From DATFQE01 sp963733845 (lineage in GTDB: Bacteria; Actinomycetota; Thermoleophilia; Gaiellales; Gaiellaceae), in the NCBI GenBank assembly GCA_963733845.1, contig CAVTEM010000007.1, forward strand, positions 806,001-870,000: a stretch of 64,000 nucleotides of DNA, in the 5' to 3' direction. Of this stretch, positions 18,986 through 29,300 are shown piece after piece. The notes under the pieces are model-generated. The model had not been told where the DNA came from and ran no database searches. It worked only from the letters and a program-made list of their open reading frames with translations. The number at the start of each line of letters is the position of its first letter. Positions within the stretch are counted from its first letter, which is position 1. The position numbers were made by a program, and so were the translations under genes.

Positions 18986-19879
18986 ATGACTGGACACGAG
19001 GGCCTGATGCAGTGGAACGGCCACGAGACCTGGTACAGGGTCGTGGGGCAGCTCGACCCGGCCGCCCCGAAGGCTCCGGTCGTGATCTGCCACGGCGGGC
19101 CTGGAGCGGCGCACGACTACACCGAGCCGATCGCCGAGCTGAGCGCCTTCGGGCGCACGTGCGTCCTGTACGACCAGCTGGGCTGCGGCAAGAGCCAGCA
19201 CCTCCCCGATGCCGCGCCCGAGTTCTGGCGTCCCAAGCTCTTCCAGGACGAGCTCGTCGCCCTGACGAAGCACCTCGGGATCGCCGGCCGGCACACCGTG
19301 GTCGGGCAGTCGTGGGGCGGGATGCTCGCGATGGAGTACGCGCTCGGTCATCCATCGGGCCTGAAGGCGATGGTCGTGGCCGACTCGCCGGCGAGCATGA
19401 CGCTCTGGGTGTCCGAGGCGAACCGGCTGCGCGCCGAGCTCCCGCAGGACGTCCAGGAGACTCTGACCCGCCACGAGGAGGCAGGCACGACCGACGATCC
19501 GGAGTACGAGGCGGCGACGAAGGTCTTCTACGACCGCCATCTCTGCCGGGTGCCGTGGCCAGAGTGCGTCCAGCGGAGCTTCGACGCGATCGCCGCGGAT
19601 CCGACCGTCTACCACACGATGAACGGGCCGAACGAGTTCCATGTCGTCGGCTCGCTCAAGGGCTGGGACATCACGACCCGGCTCCACGAGATCGAGACGC
19701 CCACGCTGCTCGTGTCAGGCCGTCACGACGAGGCGACGCCGGCCATCGTCGGGGAGATCCACGAGCGCATCCCCGGTGCCCAGTGGGCGATCTTCGAGAA
19801 CTCGAGCCACATGCCTCACGTCGAGGAACCGGAGGCTTTCCTCGAGACGGTCGAGGGGTTCCTCGCCAAGCTGGACTAG
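18986..19879 (+). CDS. pip: Proline iminopeptidase-family alpha/beta hydrolase
   Basis: A 297-residue serine hydrolase that removes N-terminal proline or similar residues from peptides. The oxyanion-hole motif HGGPG, the nucleophile motif GQSWGG, the acid in SGRHDEATP and the catalytic histidine in SSHMPHVEEPE are all present. It is the last gene of the importer operon, two bases after dppF, so it probably degrades the imported peptides in the cytoplasm. Amino-acid amidase is an alternative within the same family. Confidence 0.9.
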   Translation: MTGHEGLMQWNGHETWYRVVGQLDPAAPKAPVVICHGGPGAAHDYTEPIAELSAFGRTCVLYDQLGCGKSQHLPDAAPEFWRPKLFQDELVALTKHLGIAGRHTVVGQSWGGMLAMEYALGHPSGLKAMVVADSPASMTLWVSEANRLRAELPQDVQETLTRHEEAGTTDDPEYEAATKVFYDRHLCRVPWPECVQRSFDAIAADPTVYHTMNGPNEFHVVGSLKGWDITTRLHEIETPTLLVSGRHDEATPAIVGEIHERIPGAQWAIFENSSHMPHVEEPEAFLETVEGFLAKLD

Positions 19880-19889
19880 CCGGGCGAGG

Positions 19890-20562
19890 CTACTGGCCGG
19901 CGTTCTCGGACACGTACTTTGCGACTGCGGCGATCTCCGCTTGGCTCAGCTGGTCCTTGAACGAGGGCATCACGCCCATGCCGTTCGTGACGCGTTCGCG
20001 CACGAGGGCCTCGTTGGGCTGCGCATCGTCGAGGTTCGGGCCGATCGTGCCGCTCGCGCCCGCGGCCGCAAGCGTGTGGCACGACACACAGGACGACTTG
20101 AAGATCGCTTCGCCGTCGGCCGCGCCTCCACCACCGCCCCCCGCCTGCCGGCGGTGGAGCGGGCGGCGGAGCCGCCACCGGAGCGTCCGGAACTGCCGCC
20201 ACCGACGCCACATAGTCGGCCACGGAGTCGGCGTCCTCACCCTCGACGAGGTCGGCCGGCATCGGCGGGGTGCCGATGGATACGTCGGCGGGCACCGGGA
20301 ACTCGATCTGCCGCCGTACGACCTCCCGGATGGTGCTGTCGGGGATCCCGTCCTTCCGTGGCTGGGCGAAGGCGTCGTCGAGGTTGGGCCCGATCACGCC
20401 CTGGGTTCCCGCCGCGCGCAGCGTGTGGCAGGAGCCGCACTTCTCGTTGAAGAGCGGCTGTCCCTGGCTCGCGCTCCCGCCCTCGCTGAGCCCACCCGTG
20501 CCGCACCCGCCGCCGGCGACGGCTAGCAAAAGCGCGACGCCGAGGAGCGCGCCGCCCCGCAC
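19890..20562 (-). CDS. Di-haem cytochrome c lipoprotein (one frameshift)
   Basis: Two class I cytochrome c domains in one chain. From the GTG at 20562 there is a lipoprotein signal with lipobox AGGGC (Cys20), then haem motif CGSCH (42-46) with IGPNLDDAF, a Pro/Ala/Gly linker, and a second haem motif CVSCH with IGPNLDDAQ and Met ligand GVMPSF. One surplus base in the G-rich linker (near 20131-20142) splits the two domains into different frames. Anchored outside the membrane, it is a plausible electron donor to the caa3 oxidase. The start codon is uncertain because open frame continues into the repeat element upstream. Confidence 0.82.
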
Positions 20563-20565
20563 AGA

Positions 20566-20736
20566 AGAGCTCGCTCCGCCGCGAGTCGCATGCCGCTCGG
20601 CCGCGCTGGGCGGCGCGATGCGGCGTCCTCGGTCGCACGCTATGCGTCCTAGCCACTCGCACGAACGCTCCCTGCGTCCTTGCCTCACACCCCCCATCGC
20701 AACCGATCGACGTGCGATCACGGCGGAACGAGCTCT
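20566..20736. repeat. Long-hairpin repeat element, copy 1
   Basis: A 171-base element between the STAS and cytochrome genes. The outer arms 20566-20581 (AGAGCTCGCTCCGCCG) and 20721-20736 are reverse complements at 15 of 16 positions. An inner stem pairs 20615-20620 with 20695-20700 (GCGATG/CATCGC), and a third stem pairs 20642-20646 with 20658-20662. Bases 20661-20686 are identical over 26 bases to 58331-58356 in copy 2. A second block, 20621-20636, matches 58297-58312 at 15 of 16 positions. The arms differ in sequence from copy 2 yet still pair. The element begins at the STAS stop codon and ends just before the cytochrome start. Confidence 0.8.
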
Positions 20737-21097
20737 ACGCGGAAGGCTGGCCGGAGGAGAGTTGCGAGAGAGCCTCGTCGCGGCTTCCGTAGATCGTGAA
20801 AACGCGATCGAGGCCGGTGATCTCGAAGATCTTCGTGATGTTGCGGTCGGCACAGACGAGCGAGAGCCGCCCGTCGTTCGTGCGCAGCCGCTTGACGCCG
20901 CCGACGAGCACGCCGAGCGTCGTCGAGTCGATGAACGTCGTGTCCGAGAAGTCGACGACGACGTCCTTTGCTCCCTGGCGGATCACCTCGAGCAGCTGCT
21001 GCTTGAACTCGGGCGCCGTGTAGAGGTCGACCTCGCCGCCGAGCGAAATGACGTACGTCTGGTCTTCCAGCTCCTCGGTCTTGATGTCGAAGTTCAT
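20735..21097 (-). CDS. STAS-domain anti-sigma factor antagonist
   Basis: A 120-residue single-domain protein with the SpoIIAA/RsbV fold signature SLGGEVDLYTAPEFKQQLLE and phosphorylatable Ser58 in FIDSTTLGVLVGG. It would bind an anti-sigma kinase to release a sigma factor. It is closely similar in layout to the STAS protein at 4373-4747. It sits in the minus-strand series from tatA to the cytochrome gene and is followed immediately by the long-hairpin repeat. Confidence 0.9.
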   Translation of the reverse strand: MNFDIKTEELEDQTYVISLGGEVDLYTAPEFKQQLLEVIRQGAKDVVVDFSDTTFIDSTTLGVLVGGVKRLRTNDGRLSLVCADRNITKIFEITGLDRVFTIYGSRDEALSQLSSGQPSA

Positions 21098-21110
21098 CGG
21101 CGGCGCGAGT

Positions 21111-22007
21111 CTAACCGCCTGCTCCAGCGTTGGGCTGGATCTGCGGCTGGATCTGCTGCTGCGCCTGTAGGAGCTGGATCTGGCGCCGGATAGCCGGCAC
21201 GTTCGGGTCGTCTGGAGCGAGCTTCATGAACTGCCTGTAGGCGGCGATCGCCGACTCGAAGTCGCCCGCCTGCTCCGACGCCTGGGCGATCGAGAACTGC
21301 ACTGAGGAGTCGTCCGGAGTCAGCTCGGCCAGACGTTTGTAGCTGTCGCGGGCTTGCTGGAAGGAGAGCGCGGCCTCGTTCGAGGACTCGCTCAACCGCT
21401 CGTTCGCGCCGGAGGAGAGTGCCTTGGCGACCTCGCCCTGACCGCGCAGGGTGGCCATGATCCCGGTCGGCGGAGCGAACACCGTCCCAGGCGCGGCGGC
21501 CTGCAGCTCGGCCTGCGCGAGAGCGGCGTCCTGCTGATGACGCGCCCCCTGACCCATGTACAGGCCGGCGAGCCGGCTGGCGGCATCGGCGTCGCGCGGC
21601 CGCTGGTCGAGGTACTGCTCGAGCACGGGGATTGCCTCCTCGGGCCGGTCGTTCTGCGTGTACGCGTCTGCCAGCTCGAGCTTCGCCTGTGCGGAGGTGG
21701 GGTTGTCCTGCACCTTGTTTTCGGCATCGCCAACGTCTGGCCGGCCGTCGCCGCCGCCGGCGCCCTGGAGGATGTCGCCGATACCCGTACCGGGGATCGT
21801 TCCGCCGACATTGAAGATCACGTAGCCCAGTCCGAAAATGAGCGCGAGCACCACGAACATCCACTTCGCCTGGCGCCGCAGGCGCGGGAAGAACATCTCG
21901 TCTTCGTAGCTGCGCTGCGGCGGCGCCGACCGCTTGGGCCGGCCGTCGCCCTTGGTGCTCGGCTGCTGCGGGGACTTGCGCTTGCTGCGCTGTGCTGAGC
22001 GGGACAT
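21111..22007 (-). CDS. Membrane-anchored TPR protein
   Basis: A 298-residue protein. A basic cytoplasmic N-terminus (about 1-45) leads into one membrane helix (AKWMFVVLALIFGLGYVIFN, about 47-66) and a Gly-rich linker. Tetratricopeptide-like helices follow at about 90-140 (AQAKLELADAYTQNDRPEEA) and 215-280 (SVQFSIAQASEQAGDFESA, AIAAYRQFMKLAPDDPN), ending in a Gln-rich tail. TPRs bind partner proteins, so this is probably a scaffold outside the membrane. No specific function can be named. Confidence 0.85.
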   Translation of the reverse strand: MSRSAQRSKRKSPQQPSTKGDGRPKRSAPPQRSYEDEMFFPRLRRQAKWMFVVLALIFGLGYVIFNVGGTIPGTGIGDILQGAGGGDGRPDVGDAENKVQDNPTSAQAKLELADAYTQNDRPEEAIPVLEQYLDQRPRDADAASRLAGLYMGQGARHQQDAALAQAELQAAAPGTVFAPPTGIMATLRGQGEVAKALSSGANERLSESSNEAALSFQQARDSYKRLAELTPDDSSVQFSIAQASEQAGDFESAIAAYRQFMKLAPDDPNVPAIRRQIQLLQAQQQIQPQIQPNAGAGG

Positions 22008-22020
22008 GGAGCGCTACAGG

Positions 22021-23011
22021 TTAGCTGGCATTTCTCCACTCGAAGGCGTCGCCGATGGCCCGCAGGTGGGCCAGCGTCGCCTCGTCGCAGAGCGCGCCGC
22101 GCAGGCCCGCCTCGTACGCTGCCCGTGGGGTGACGCCGAGCCGTCCGGCCGCCTCGTAGTCGCGCCCGAGGTCGGTGTCGAACATGGCCGGGTCGTCCGT
22201 CGAGATCGAGCAGTGGACCCCGGCCGCGACGAGCTGCGGCAACGGATGCTCCTCCAGCGAGCTCACCGCGCCGGTCTTGACGTTCGAGATCGGGCAGACG
22301 TCGAGCACGAGCTCGCGGTCGCGCAGCTCGTCGACGAGCGTCGGCGTCCTCGACGGAGCGGATCCCGTGCCGAAGCCGGTCGGCGCCGAGCGCCTCGAGC
22401 GCGCCGCGAACCGACACCGGGCCTGCGACCTCGCCCGCGTGCGGGACGGACGCCAGCCCCTGCCCGCGGGCCTGTTCGAAGACCGGCGCATACGGCTCCG
22501 GCGGGAAGTCCGCCTCGAGCCCGCCCAGTCCGACGCCGAGGACGCCGCGATCCCGATAGCGCGCGGCCCAGCGCACGGTCTCCTCCGCCTCCTCCATCGT
22601 GAAGCCGCGCGTGATGTCGGGCGTCAGGCGCACCTCGATCCCGTGGCGCTCGTGCGCCTCCTGCGCGCCGTCGCAGTACCCCTCGAACATGTCCTCCCAG
22701 CGCACGCCGCGCCTCACACGCTCGGCCGGCGAGAAGATGCCCTCCAGGTAGACCGCGCCGTGCGAGGCGGCCTCGCCCGCGTAGTCGACGAGCACCTGGC
22801 GGAAGTCCGCGGCCGTGCGCAGCGCGTTCGTCGTCAGGACCCAGACCTCGATGAAGTGCGCGAAGTCTTGGAAGTCGTAGAGGGCGGCGACGCCCTCGGC
22901 GGTGTCGGCCGGCAGCGCGTAGTCGTTGCGCCGGGCGATCTCGAGCAGCGTCTCCGGCCGCATCGTGCCCTCCAGGTGCACGTGCAGCTCGATCTTGGGA
23001 TACGTGCTCAG
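22021..23011 (-). CDS. add: Adenosine deaminase (one frameshift; probable CTG start)
   Basis: This enzyme deaminates adenosine or deoxyadenosine to inosine in purine salvage. The zinc motif HxH is His10/His12 in KIELHVHLEG; the others are PHAGE, LRHGIRS, and STDDPAMFDT near the end. One surplus base near 22340-22348 shifts the frame between SVED and TLVDELRD. No ATG, GTG or TTG lies close to the conserved N-terminus. The best start is CTG at 23011-23009, giving (M)STYPKIELHVH and overlapping the tatC stop as CTGA. Related adenine deaminase-like enzymes share these motifs. Confidence 0.85.
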
Positions 23012-23763
23012 AGGCTGTCCGAGGCGAGCGCGGCCCGCTCCCACCGGCGTTCCATCAGCACAGCGAGCCAGATCGAGGCCTCGAACAGGATCAGCATCGG
23101 GATCGCCTCGAAGGCGAGCGAAACCGGGTCGACGGTGGGCAGGAGCGCGGCCACGAGCACGACCAGGAAGATGCCCATGCGTCGGTTCTGTCGCAGCCGG
23201 TCGGAGGTCAGGACGCGCAGCCGCACGAGCGCGAGGATGAAGATCGGCAGCTCGAAGACGAGCGCCATGCCCAGGAGGCCCAGCGAGACGAAGCCGAAGT
23301 AGTAGCTCGCCCGGATCTGGACGTCGTAGAGCTCGTCGTCGTACTCGGTCAGGAAGGTCAGGGCGCGCGGGAGCACGACCATGTAGCCGAAGGCGATTCC
23401 CGCCGCGAACAGCGCGGTGGCGAGCGCGACGAAGATCGACACGACCTTCTGTGTGCCCTCCTCGAGCGCGGGTGCCAGGAAGCTCCACAGCTGGTACAGC
23501 AGGACGGGGAGCGCGACCGCGAAGGCCGCGTACAGGCTGACCTTGATCGAGGTCGTGAACGGCTCGGTGACGCCGAGGGTGACGAGGCGCTTGTCGTCGG
23601 GCAGCGGCCCCATCAGCCACTCGACGAGGTGCTCGTGGAACGGGAAGATGATCGCGAACGCCACGCCGAGCGCGATGAGGCTGATGATCAGCCGCGCGCG
23701 GAGCTCGCCCAGGTGCTCGACGAGCGTGGCCTCCTCGCCGTGGCTCAACCGCCGCGGCAGCAT
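23008..23763 (-). CDS. tatC: Sec-independent protein translocase subunit TatC
   Basis: A 251-residue, six-helix membrane protein that binds twin-arginine signal peptides of folded exported proteins. The N-terminal signature EHLGELRARL, the periplasmic TEPF motif, the helix-4 region MALVFELPIFIL and the late PTVDPVS motif are all present. The GTG/ATG choice is clear from the conserved N-terminus. It lies 4 bases after tatA and overlaps the start of add. Confidence 0.95.
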   Translation of the reverse strand: MLPRRLSHGEEATLVEHLGELRARLIISLIALGVAFAIIFPFHEHLVEWLMGPLPDDKRLVTLGVTEPFTTSIKVSLYAAFAVALPVLLYQLWSFLAPALEEGTQKVVSIFVALATALFAAGIAFGYMVVLPRALTFLTEYDDELYDVQIRASYYFGFVSLGLLGMALVFELPIFILALVRLRVLTSDRLRQNRRMGIFLVVLVAALLPTVDPVSLAFEAIPMLILFEASIWLAVLMERRWERAALASDSL

Positions 23764-23767
23764 GTCC

Positions 23768-24007
23768 CTACTCGGTGGTCTTGCGCTGGGTCGGTGCGGT
23801 CGTCACGGGCTCTTCCTCCGCGGGCGGCAGCGGAGTGAGGGGCTCGTCGGGCTCGTCGTCCTTGCCGGTCGACGTGATCGACTCCTTGAACTCGCGGATC
23901 CCCTTCCCGAGCGAGCGGCCCATCTCGGGCAGCCGCTTCGGGCCGAAGATCAGCAGCAGGAGCAGCAGCAGAATCGCCAACTCCCACCAGCTCAGAGGAC
24001 CGGGCAC
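23768..24007 (-). CDS. tatA: Sec-independent protein translocase subunit TatA
   Basis: A 79-residue protein with the TatA layout: a short N-terminus (PGPLSWWE), one membrane helix (LAILLLLLLLIFGPKRLPEM), an amphipathic helix (LGKGIREFKESI) and an acidic tail. The GTG at 24007 was chosen over a longer open frame because it directly precedes the helix. A separate tatB is not seen here, so this protein may serve both roles, as in minimal TatAC systems. Confidence 0.92.
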   Translation of the reverse strand: MPGPLSWWELAILLLLLLLIFGPKRLPEMGRSLGKGIREFKESITSTGKDDEPDEPLTPLPPAEEEPVTTAPTQRKTTE

Positions 24008-24013
24008 GAAGCG

Positions 24014-24019
24014 AGAATA
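24014..24019 (-). promoter_or_regulatory. Candidate -10 box for the tatA operon
   Basis: Read on the minus strand these bases are TATTCT, a good -10 hexamer placed 6 bases before the tatA GTG, which would make a nearly leaderless transcript. No convincing -35 box is visible. The rest of the 116-base divergent gap to sufC holds nothing I recognise. Confidence 0.35.
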
Positions 24020-24123
24020 GCAGGGGTTTCCGAGCTCACCGCGCCGGGGAGGCAATGGGCTACCATGGAGTCACGAAGCGGGGCGCAAGTGCGCTTTGCA
24101 CCTAGGTTGGGGGCCGCACAAAC

Positions 24124-24899
<776 letters not shown>

Positions 24900-24900
<1 letters not shown>

Positions 24901-26321
24901 TGGCCGCAGTTACCGAGACAGAGACGCAGGTCGTCGCCGAGATCGGCAGCGACTACAAGTACGGCTTCCACGAGAAGGAGGACTATTTCTTCAAGTCGGG
25001 CCGTGGCCTGAGCCCCGAGCTCGTCTCCGCGATCTCCGAGCACAAGAACGAGCCCGAGTGGATGCGCAAGTTCCGGCTGCGCTCGCTCGAGTACTTCCTC
25101 GCCCGGCCGCTCCCCGAGTGGGGCGGCAACGTGGCCGAGATCGACTTCGACAACATCTTCTACTACATCAAGCCGACCGAGAAGCAGGCCAAGTCCTGGG
25201 AGGACCTGCCGCCCGACATCCTCGACACCTGGAACAAGCTCGGGATCCCCGAGGCCGAGAAGAAGTACCTCGCAGGCGTCGGCGCCCAGTACGAGAGCGA
25301 GGTCGTCTACCACAAGCTGAAGGAGGAGCTCGAGAGCCAGGGCGTGCTCTTCCTCGACATGGACTCGGCGCTCCGCGAGCACGAGGACATCGTCAAGCAG
25401 CACATGGGCAAGGTGATCCCGCAGAACGACAACAAGTTCGCGGCGCTGAACTCGGCCGTCTGGTCGGGCGGCTCGTTCATCTACGTGCCGCCGGGCGTGA
25501 AGGTCGAGATGCCGCTCCAGGCCTACTTCCGCATCAACGCGGAGAACATGGGCCAGTTCGAGCGCACGCTGATCATCGTCGACGAGAACGCCTACGTGCA
25601 CTACGTCGAGGGCTGCACCGCTCCGATCTACTCGAGCGACTCGCTGCACTCGGCGGTCGTCGAGATCATCGTCAAGCCCGGTGGGCGTTGCCGCTACACG
25701 ACGATCCAGAACTGGTCGAACAACGTCTACAACCTCGTGACCAAGCGGGCCGTCGCCTACGAGAACGCGACGATGGAGTGGGTCGACGGCAACCTCGGCT
25801 CCAAGCTGACCATGAAGTACCCGGCGATCTGGCTGATGGGTGAGGGTGCGCACGGCGAAGTGCTCTCGATCGCCTTCGCCGGCGAGGGGCAGCACCAGGA
25901 CGCGGGCGGCAAGTGCGTCCACGTTGCGCCCCGCACCACGTCGGTGATCACCTCCAAGTCGATCTCCAAGAACGGCGGGCGCGCCGGCTACCGCGGGCTG
26001 CTCGAGGTGGCCAAGGGCGCCGAGGGCTCGCGGTCGAAGGTCGTCTGCGACGCGCTGATCCTCGACGAACGCTCGCGCTCGGACACCTACCCCTACATCC
26101 GCATCGATGAGTCCAACGTGGACATCGGCCACGAGGCGACGGTGTCGAAGATCGGCGAGGAGCAGCTCTTCTACCTGATGTCCCGCGGCCTGTCCGAGGC
26201 GGAGGCGTCCGCGATGATCGTGTCCGGTTTCGTCGAGCCCATCACCAAGGAGCTCCCGCTCGAGTACGCGGTCGAGCTGAACCGCCTGATCCAGCTCCAG
26301 ATGGAGGGCTCGGTCGGCTGA
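24900..26321 (+). CDS. sufB: Fe-S cluster assembly scaffold protein SufB
   Basis: A 473-residue SufB with the family N-terminus (YKYGFHEKEDYFFKSGRGLS) and the beta-helix core ending in the SufBD motif (RSDTYPYIRIDESNVDIGHE; LFYLMSRGLSEAEA). Conserved cysteines are in VEGCTAPIYS, GRCRYTT and VVCDALILDE; the last matches the sulfur-accepting cysteine of characterised SufB. It overlaps sufC by one base (TGATG). Confidence 0.95.
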
Positions 26322-26336
26322 CCCGCTGCCTCGCTC

Positions 26337-27565
26337 GTGGCAGATGCGCCTAAGCTTGCAGCCGTGACCGACGTGGAACGGACGGAGGCCCTGCGGGGCC
26401 TTTCTCGTGAGGAGCTTCGACAGCGCTACGAGGCGCTGCCGCTGCCCGATACGCTCCAGGAGTCGTGGCGCTTCACCGACCTGCGCGGGTTCGACCCGGA
26501 GTCGTTCGCAGGCGGACGGCGAAAGTGGCGGCAGCTCCCGGGACGATGCTCGAGCATGGAGACGGCCGCGCTGGCCGTCGTCACCGCCGACGGGATCGAG
26601 ATGGAGCGTGCGCCGGAGGGAATCCGCTTCGAACCGCTCTCCGACGACAACGACGCGGCTCGGCGCAGCTCGTCGGCTGGGACGAGAAGTTCGCGGCGCA
26701 CAACGCGGCGATGTGGGAGCACGGCCTGCTCGTGCATGTGCCGAAGGGCGTCGAGCTCGAGCAGCCGCTGTACGTCCGGATCGTCAACGGCGGCGGCTCG
26801 CTCTTCTGGCGGCTGCTGGTGGTCGCCGAGCGAGGTGCGCGCTTCTCGCTGATCGAGGAGTACGTCTCCGCCTCGCCCGAGGTCGAGGCCTACAGCAACG
26901 CGGCCGTGGAGCTCTTCGTCGAACAGGGCGCGAAGCTCGAGTACGTCTCGCTGCAGAACCTCTCGCGCGAGACCTGGCACTTCGCCTCGCACCACGCTCG
27001 GGTAGGTCGCGACGCCGAGCTGGACTGGGTCGCGGGCGGCTTCGGCTCGAAGAAGGGCAAGGTGCGGATCCAGAACGACCTCGCCGGCCCGGGCGCCACT
27101 TCGCGCGTGACCGGCGCCTACTTCTCCGACGGGACGCAGCACCTCGACTACGACACCTTCCAGGAGCACATGGCTCCCTCGACCACCTCCGACTTCGCGT
27201 TCAAGGGTGCGCTCCGCGACGAGTCGACCTGCGTGTGGCGCGGGATGATCCGCGTCGAACGCGACGCCCAGAAGACCAACGCCTACCAGGAGAACCGCAA
27301 CCTGCTCCTGTCCGAGCGGGCGCACGCAGATGCGATCCCCGGCCTCGAGATCCTCGCCAACGACGTGCGCTGCACCCACGCCGCCACGATCGGCCAGGTC
27401 GATCGCGAGGAGCTCTTCTACCTCATGTCCCGCGGCCTCTCGCGGGCGGAGGCCGAGCGCCTGATCGTGCGCGGCTTCTTCAGCGAGATCCTCGACCGCA
27501 TCGAGCTGGAGCCGGTGCGCGAGGCGCTCGGCGCGGCACTCGAGGCGCGCATCCCGGAGGCGTAG
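26337..27565 (+). CDS. sufD: Fe-S cluster assembly protein SufD (frameshifted)
   Basis: The paralogous partner of SufB. The C-terminal beta-helix is clear (LQNLSRETWHFASHHARVGR, EHMAPSTTSDFAFKGALRDE, LFYLMSRGLSRAEAERLIV). The N-terminal part (LRQRYEALPLPDTLQESWRF) is in another frame; about one base is missing near 26660-26664. A second, compensating pair of errors may lie at about 26518-26565, where a TMLEH segment appears only in the alternative frame. The start is uncertain: GTG at 26337 or 26364, neither with a strong ribosome site. Confidence 0.85.
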
Positions 27566-27569
27566 CCCT

Positions 27570-28220
27570 CTGAGCAGCTGCTGTCGTCCGGAGGCCTACG
27601 GCGACGTGTTCGACGAGAAACAGGCGCGCAAGGACGCCCGGCGGTACCGGAGGAAGGGCCTGCCCAAGGACGCGGCTGCGGGGATCGCCTTCCTGCGGAA
27701 ACGCGGCGTGGAGGGGATGACGGTCCTGGAGGTCGGTGGCGGCATCGGCGCGGCGGGCCTGGAGCTCTTGCAGGCAGGGGCTGCACGAGCGGTCAACGTC
27801 GAGCTTTCGCCCGCCTATGAGCCGGTGGCCTCGCAGCTCCTGCGCGAGGCGGGCCTGGTCGGAAGAGTCGAGACGCTCGTGTGCGACTTCGTCGCCGAGG
27901 CTGCGGACATACCTCGCGCCGACGTCGTGGTCATGAACCGGGTCGTCTGCTGTTATCCGGACTTCGAGGCGCTGCTGGCAGCGGCATCCGACAAGGCCGG
28001 CCGGTTCCTCGTCATCACCTATCCCCGGGACAACGCCGTCGCCCGCGCCGTCAACGGACTCGCAAACCTCATGGTCAAGATCTCGGGCAAGGACTTCCGC
28101 AGCTTCGTCCACCCGCGCTCCGCGATGCTGGCCGTAGCGGCGAACCGCGGGCTCGCGCTTGCCGACGAGCGCAGGGCGCCGATCTGGCAGACCGCCGCGC
28201 TCGAACGGGCGAGCTCCTAG
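27570..28220 (+). CDS. Class I SAM-dependent methyltransferase (probable CTG start)
   Basis: A 216-residue protein with the SAM-binding motif VLEVGGGIGAAGLELL, then VNVELSPAYEP and RADVVVMNRVVCCYPDFEA. The N-terminus SSCCRPEAYGDVFDEKQARK, with its double cysteine, recurs in a methyltransferase family I recall as starting with a similar Cys-Cys motif. Reaching it requires CTG at 27570 as the start; GTG at 27606 would remove it. The gene lies 4 bases after sufD, so it may be co-transcribed with the Fe-S genes. The substrate is unknown. Confidence 0.75.
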   Translation: MSSCCRPEAYGDVFDEKQARKDARRYRRKGLPKDAAAGIAFLRKRGVEGMTVLEVGGGIGAAGLELLQAGAARAVNVELSPAYEPVASQLLREAGLVGRVETLVCDFVAEAADIPRADVVVMNRVVCCYPDFEALLAAASDKAGRFLVITYPRDNAVARAVNGLANLMVKISGKDFRSFVHPRSAMLAVAANRGLALADERRAPIWQTAALERASS

Positions 28221-28290
28221 AGCCGTTTCCGCAGCATTCCGAAGACGCCTCGGCCCTTCGTGGACGCCTGACGAGCAGAGCCTTTCAAAC

Positions 28291-28319
28291 TTGAGCGAAT
28301 CATCACGATCCCCTAACTT
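28291..28319 (+). promoter_or_regulatory. Candidate promoter for the beta-propeller gene
   Basis: TTGAGC (28291-28296) and TAACTT (28314-28319) are 17 bases apart and end 22 bases before the ATG at 28341, in a 120-base gap. This is one of the better sigma-70-like matches in the window. Confidence 0.5.
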
Positions 28320-28340
28320 CGCAGGTCTAGCGTCGATGCC

Positions 28341-29268
28341 ATGAGGCGCTCCGTCCTCGTCGCACTCGCTCTCCTCGCACCGCTGGCGCTGGCCAGTGCG
28401 GGAGAGCCGTCGGGGAGGGAGGTCCGCAACGGCAAGATCGTGTTCTCGGTCGAAGTCGCCGGGTACCGCTCGAACCTCTGCCTGATCAACCCGAACGGCA
28501 CCAGGCGGATGCGCCTGACCCAGGGCCGGCGCCAGGATGCCTACGCGTCGTGGTCCCCGGACGGCCGCCGGCTTGCCTTCGGCCGCGAAGCCAGTCCGCG
28601 GGTCGTCGGCAGCCAGGAGGGCCGGAACAGACGGATTCTGGTCCTGGGCCCGAACCGTGCGAGCACGAACATCAGCGATGCACCCGCCGGCTTTCCAGGC
28701 GACAGCTATCCGAGCTGGTCACCCGACGGCACGTTGATCGCCTTCACCGACCTGCCGTGGAAGTTCGGCCAGCCGTCGCTCTGGGTGATGGGGGACGACG
28801 GCTCCGACCGACGGATGCTCGTCGAGCAGGCGGCCGAAGCGTCCTGGTCGCCGGACGGTCGCTTGATCGCTTACGACGCCCTTCCAGGCCGGTGTTGGTG
28901 CCCACGGGCGTCGCGATCATCGGGGTCGACGGCACCGGACAGCGCCTGCTGGCGGCGGGGGCTGGAGCCCGGCGTGGTCCCCGGACGGCGCGACGATCGC
29001 GTTCGAGCGGTCGGCGGGGATCTACACGATCTCACCCGACGGAAGCGGCGAGCGCCTGCTCCTCGCCGGTGCGCGCGGGGCGGCCTGGTCGCCCGACGGC
29101 GCCAGGATCGCTTTCGTCCGCGGCGGCGACCTCTATGTTGCGGACGCCGACGGCTCCAATGTCCGTCAGCTCACGAGGACACGGGCGCAGGAGTACGCCC
29201 CGGCGTGGCAGCCGGTGCTGGCCGCGGGCACCGCTCGTCAGTGGGACCGGCGAAGCCCGGCCTGCTAG
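28341..29268 (+). CDS. Secreted TolB-like beta-propeller protein (two frameshifts)
   Basis: About 309 residues after correction. A signal peptide (RRSVLVALALLAPLALASA) is followed by repeated PD40/TolB blades, each with a SWSPDG or AWSPDG motif (ASWSPDGRRLAF, SWSPDGTLIAF, SWSPDGRLIAY, AWSPDGATIAF, AWSPDGARIAF). Frame changes near 28887-28892 and 28968-28973 each need one extra base. The gene ends at the TAG at 29266-29268. Such propellers bind proteins or ligands outside the membrane; no enzyme activity can be inferred. Confidence 0.78.
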
Positions 29269-29300
29269 ACCCCTCATCCGCCGGTGTAGCCTCGGGCCGC

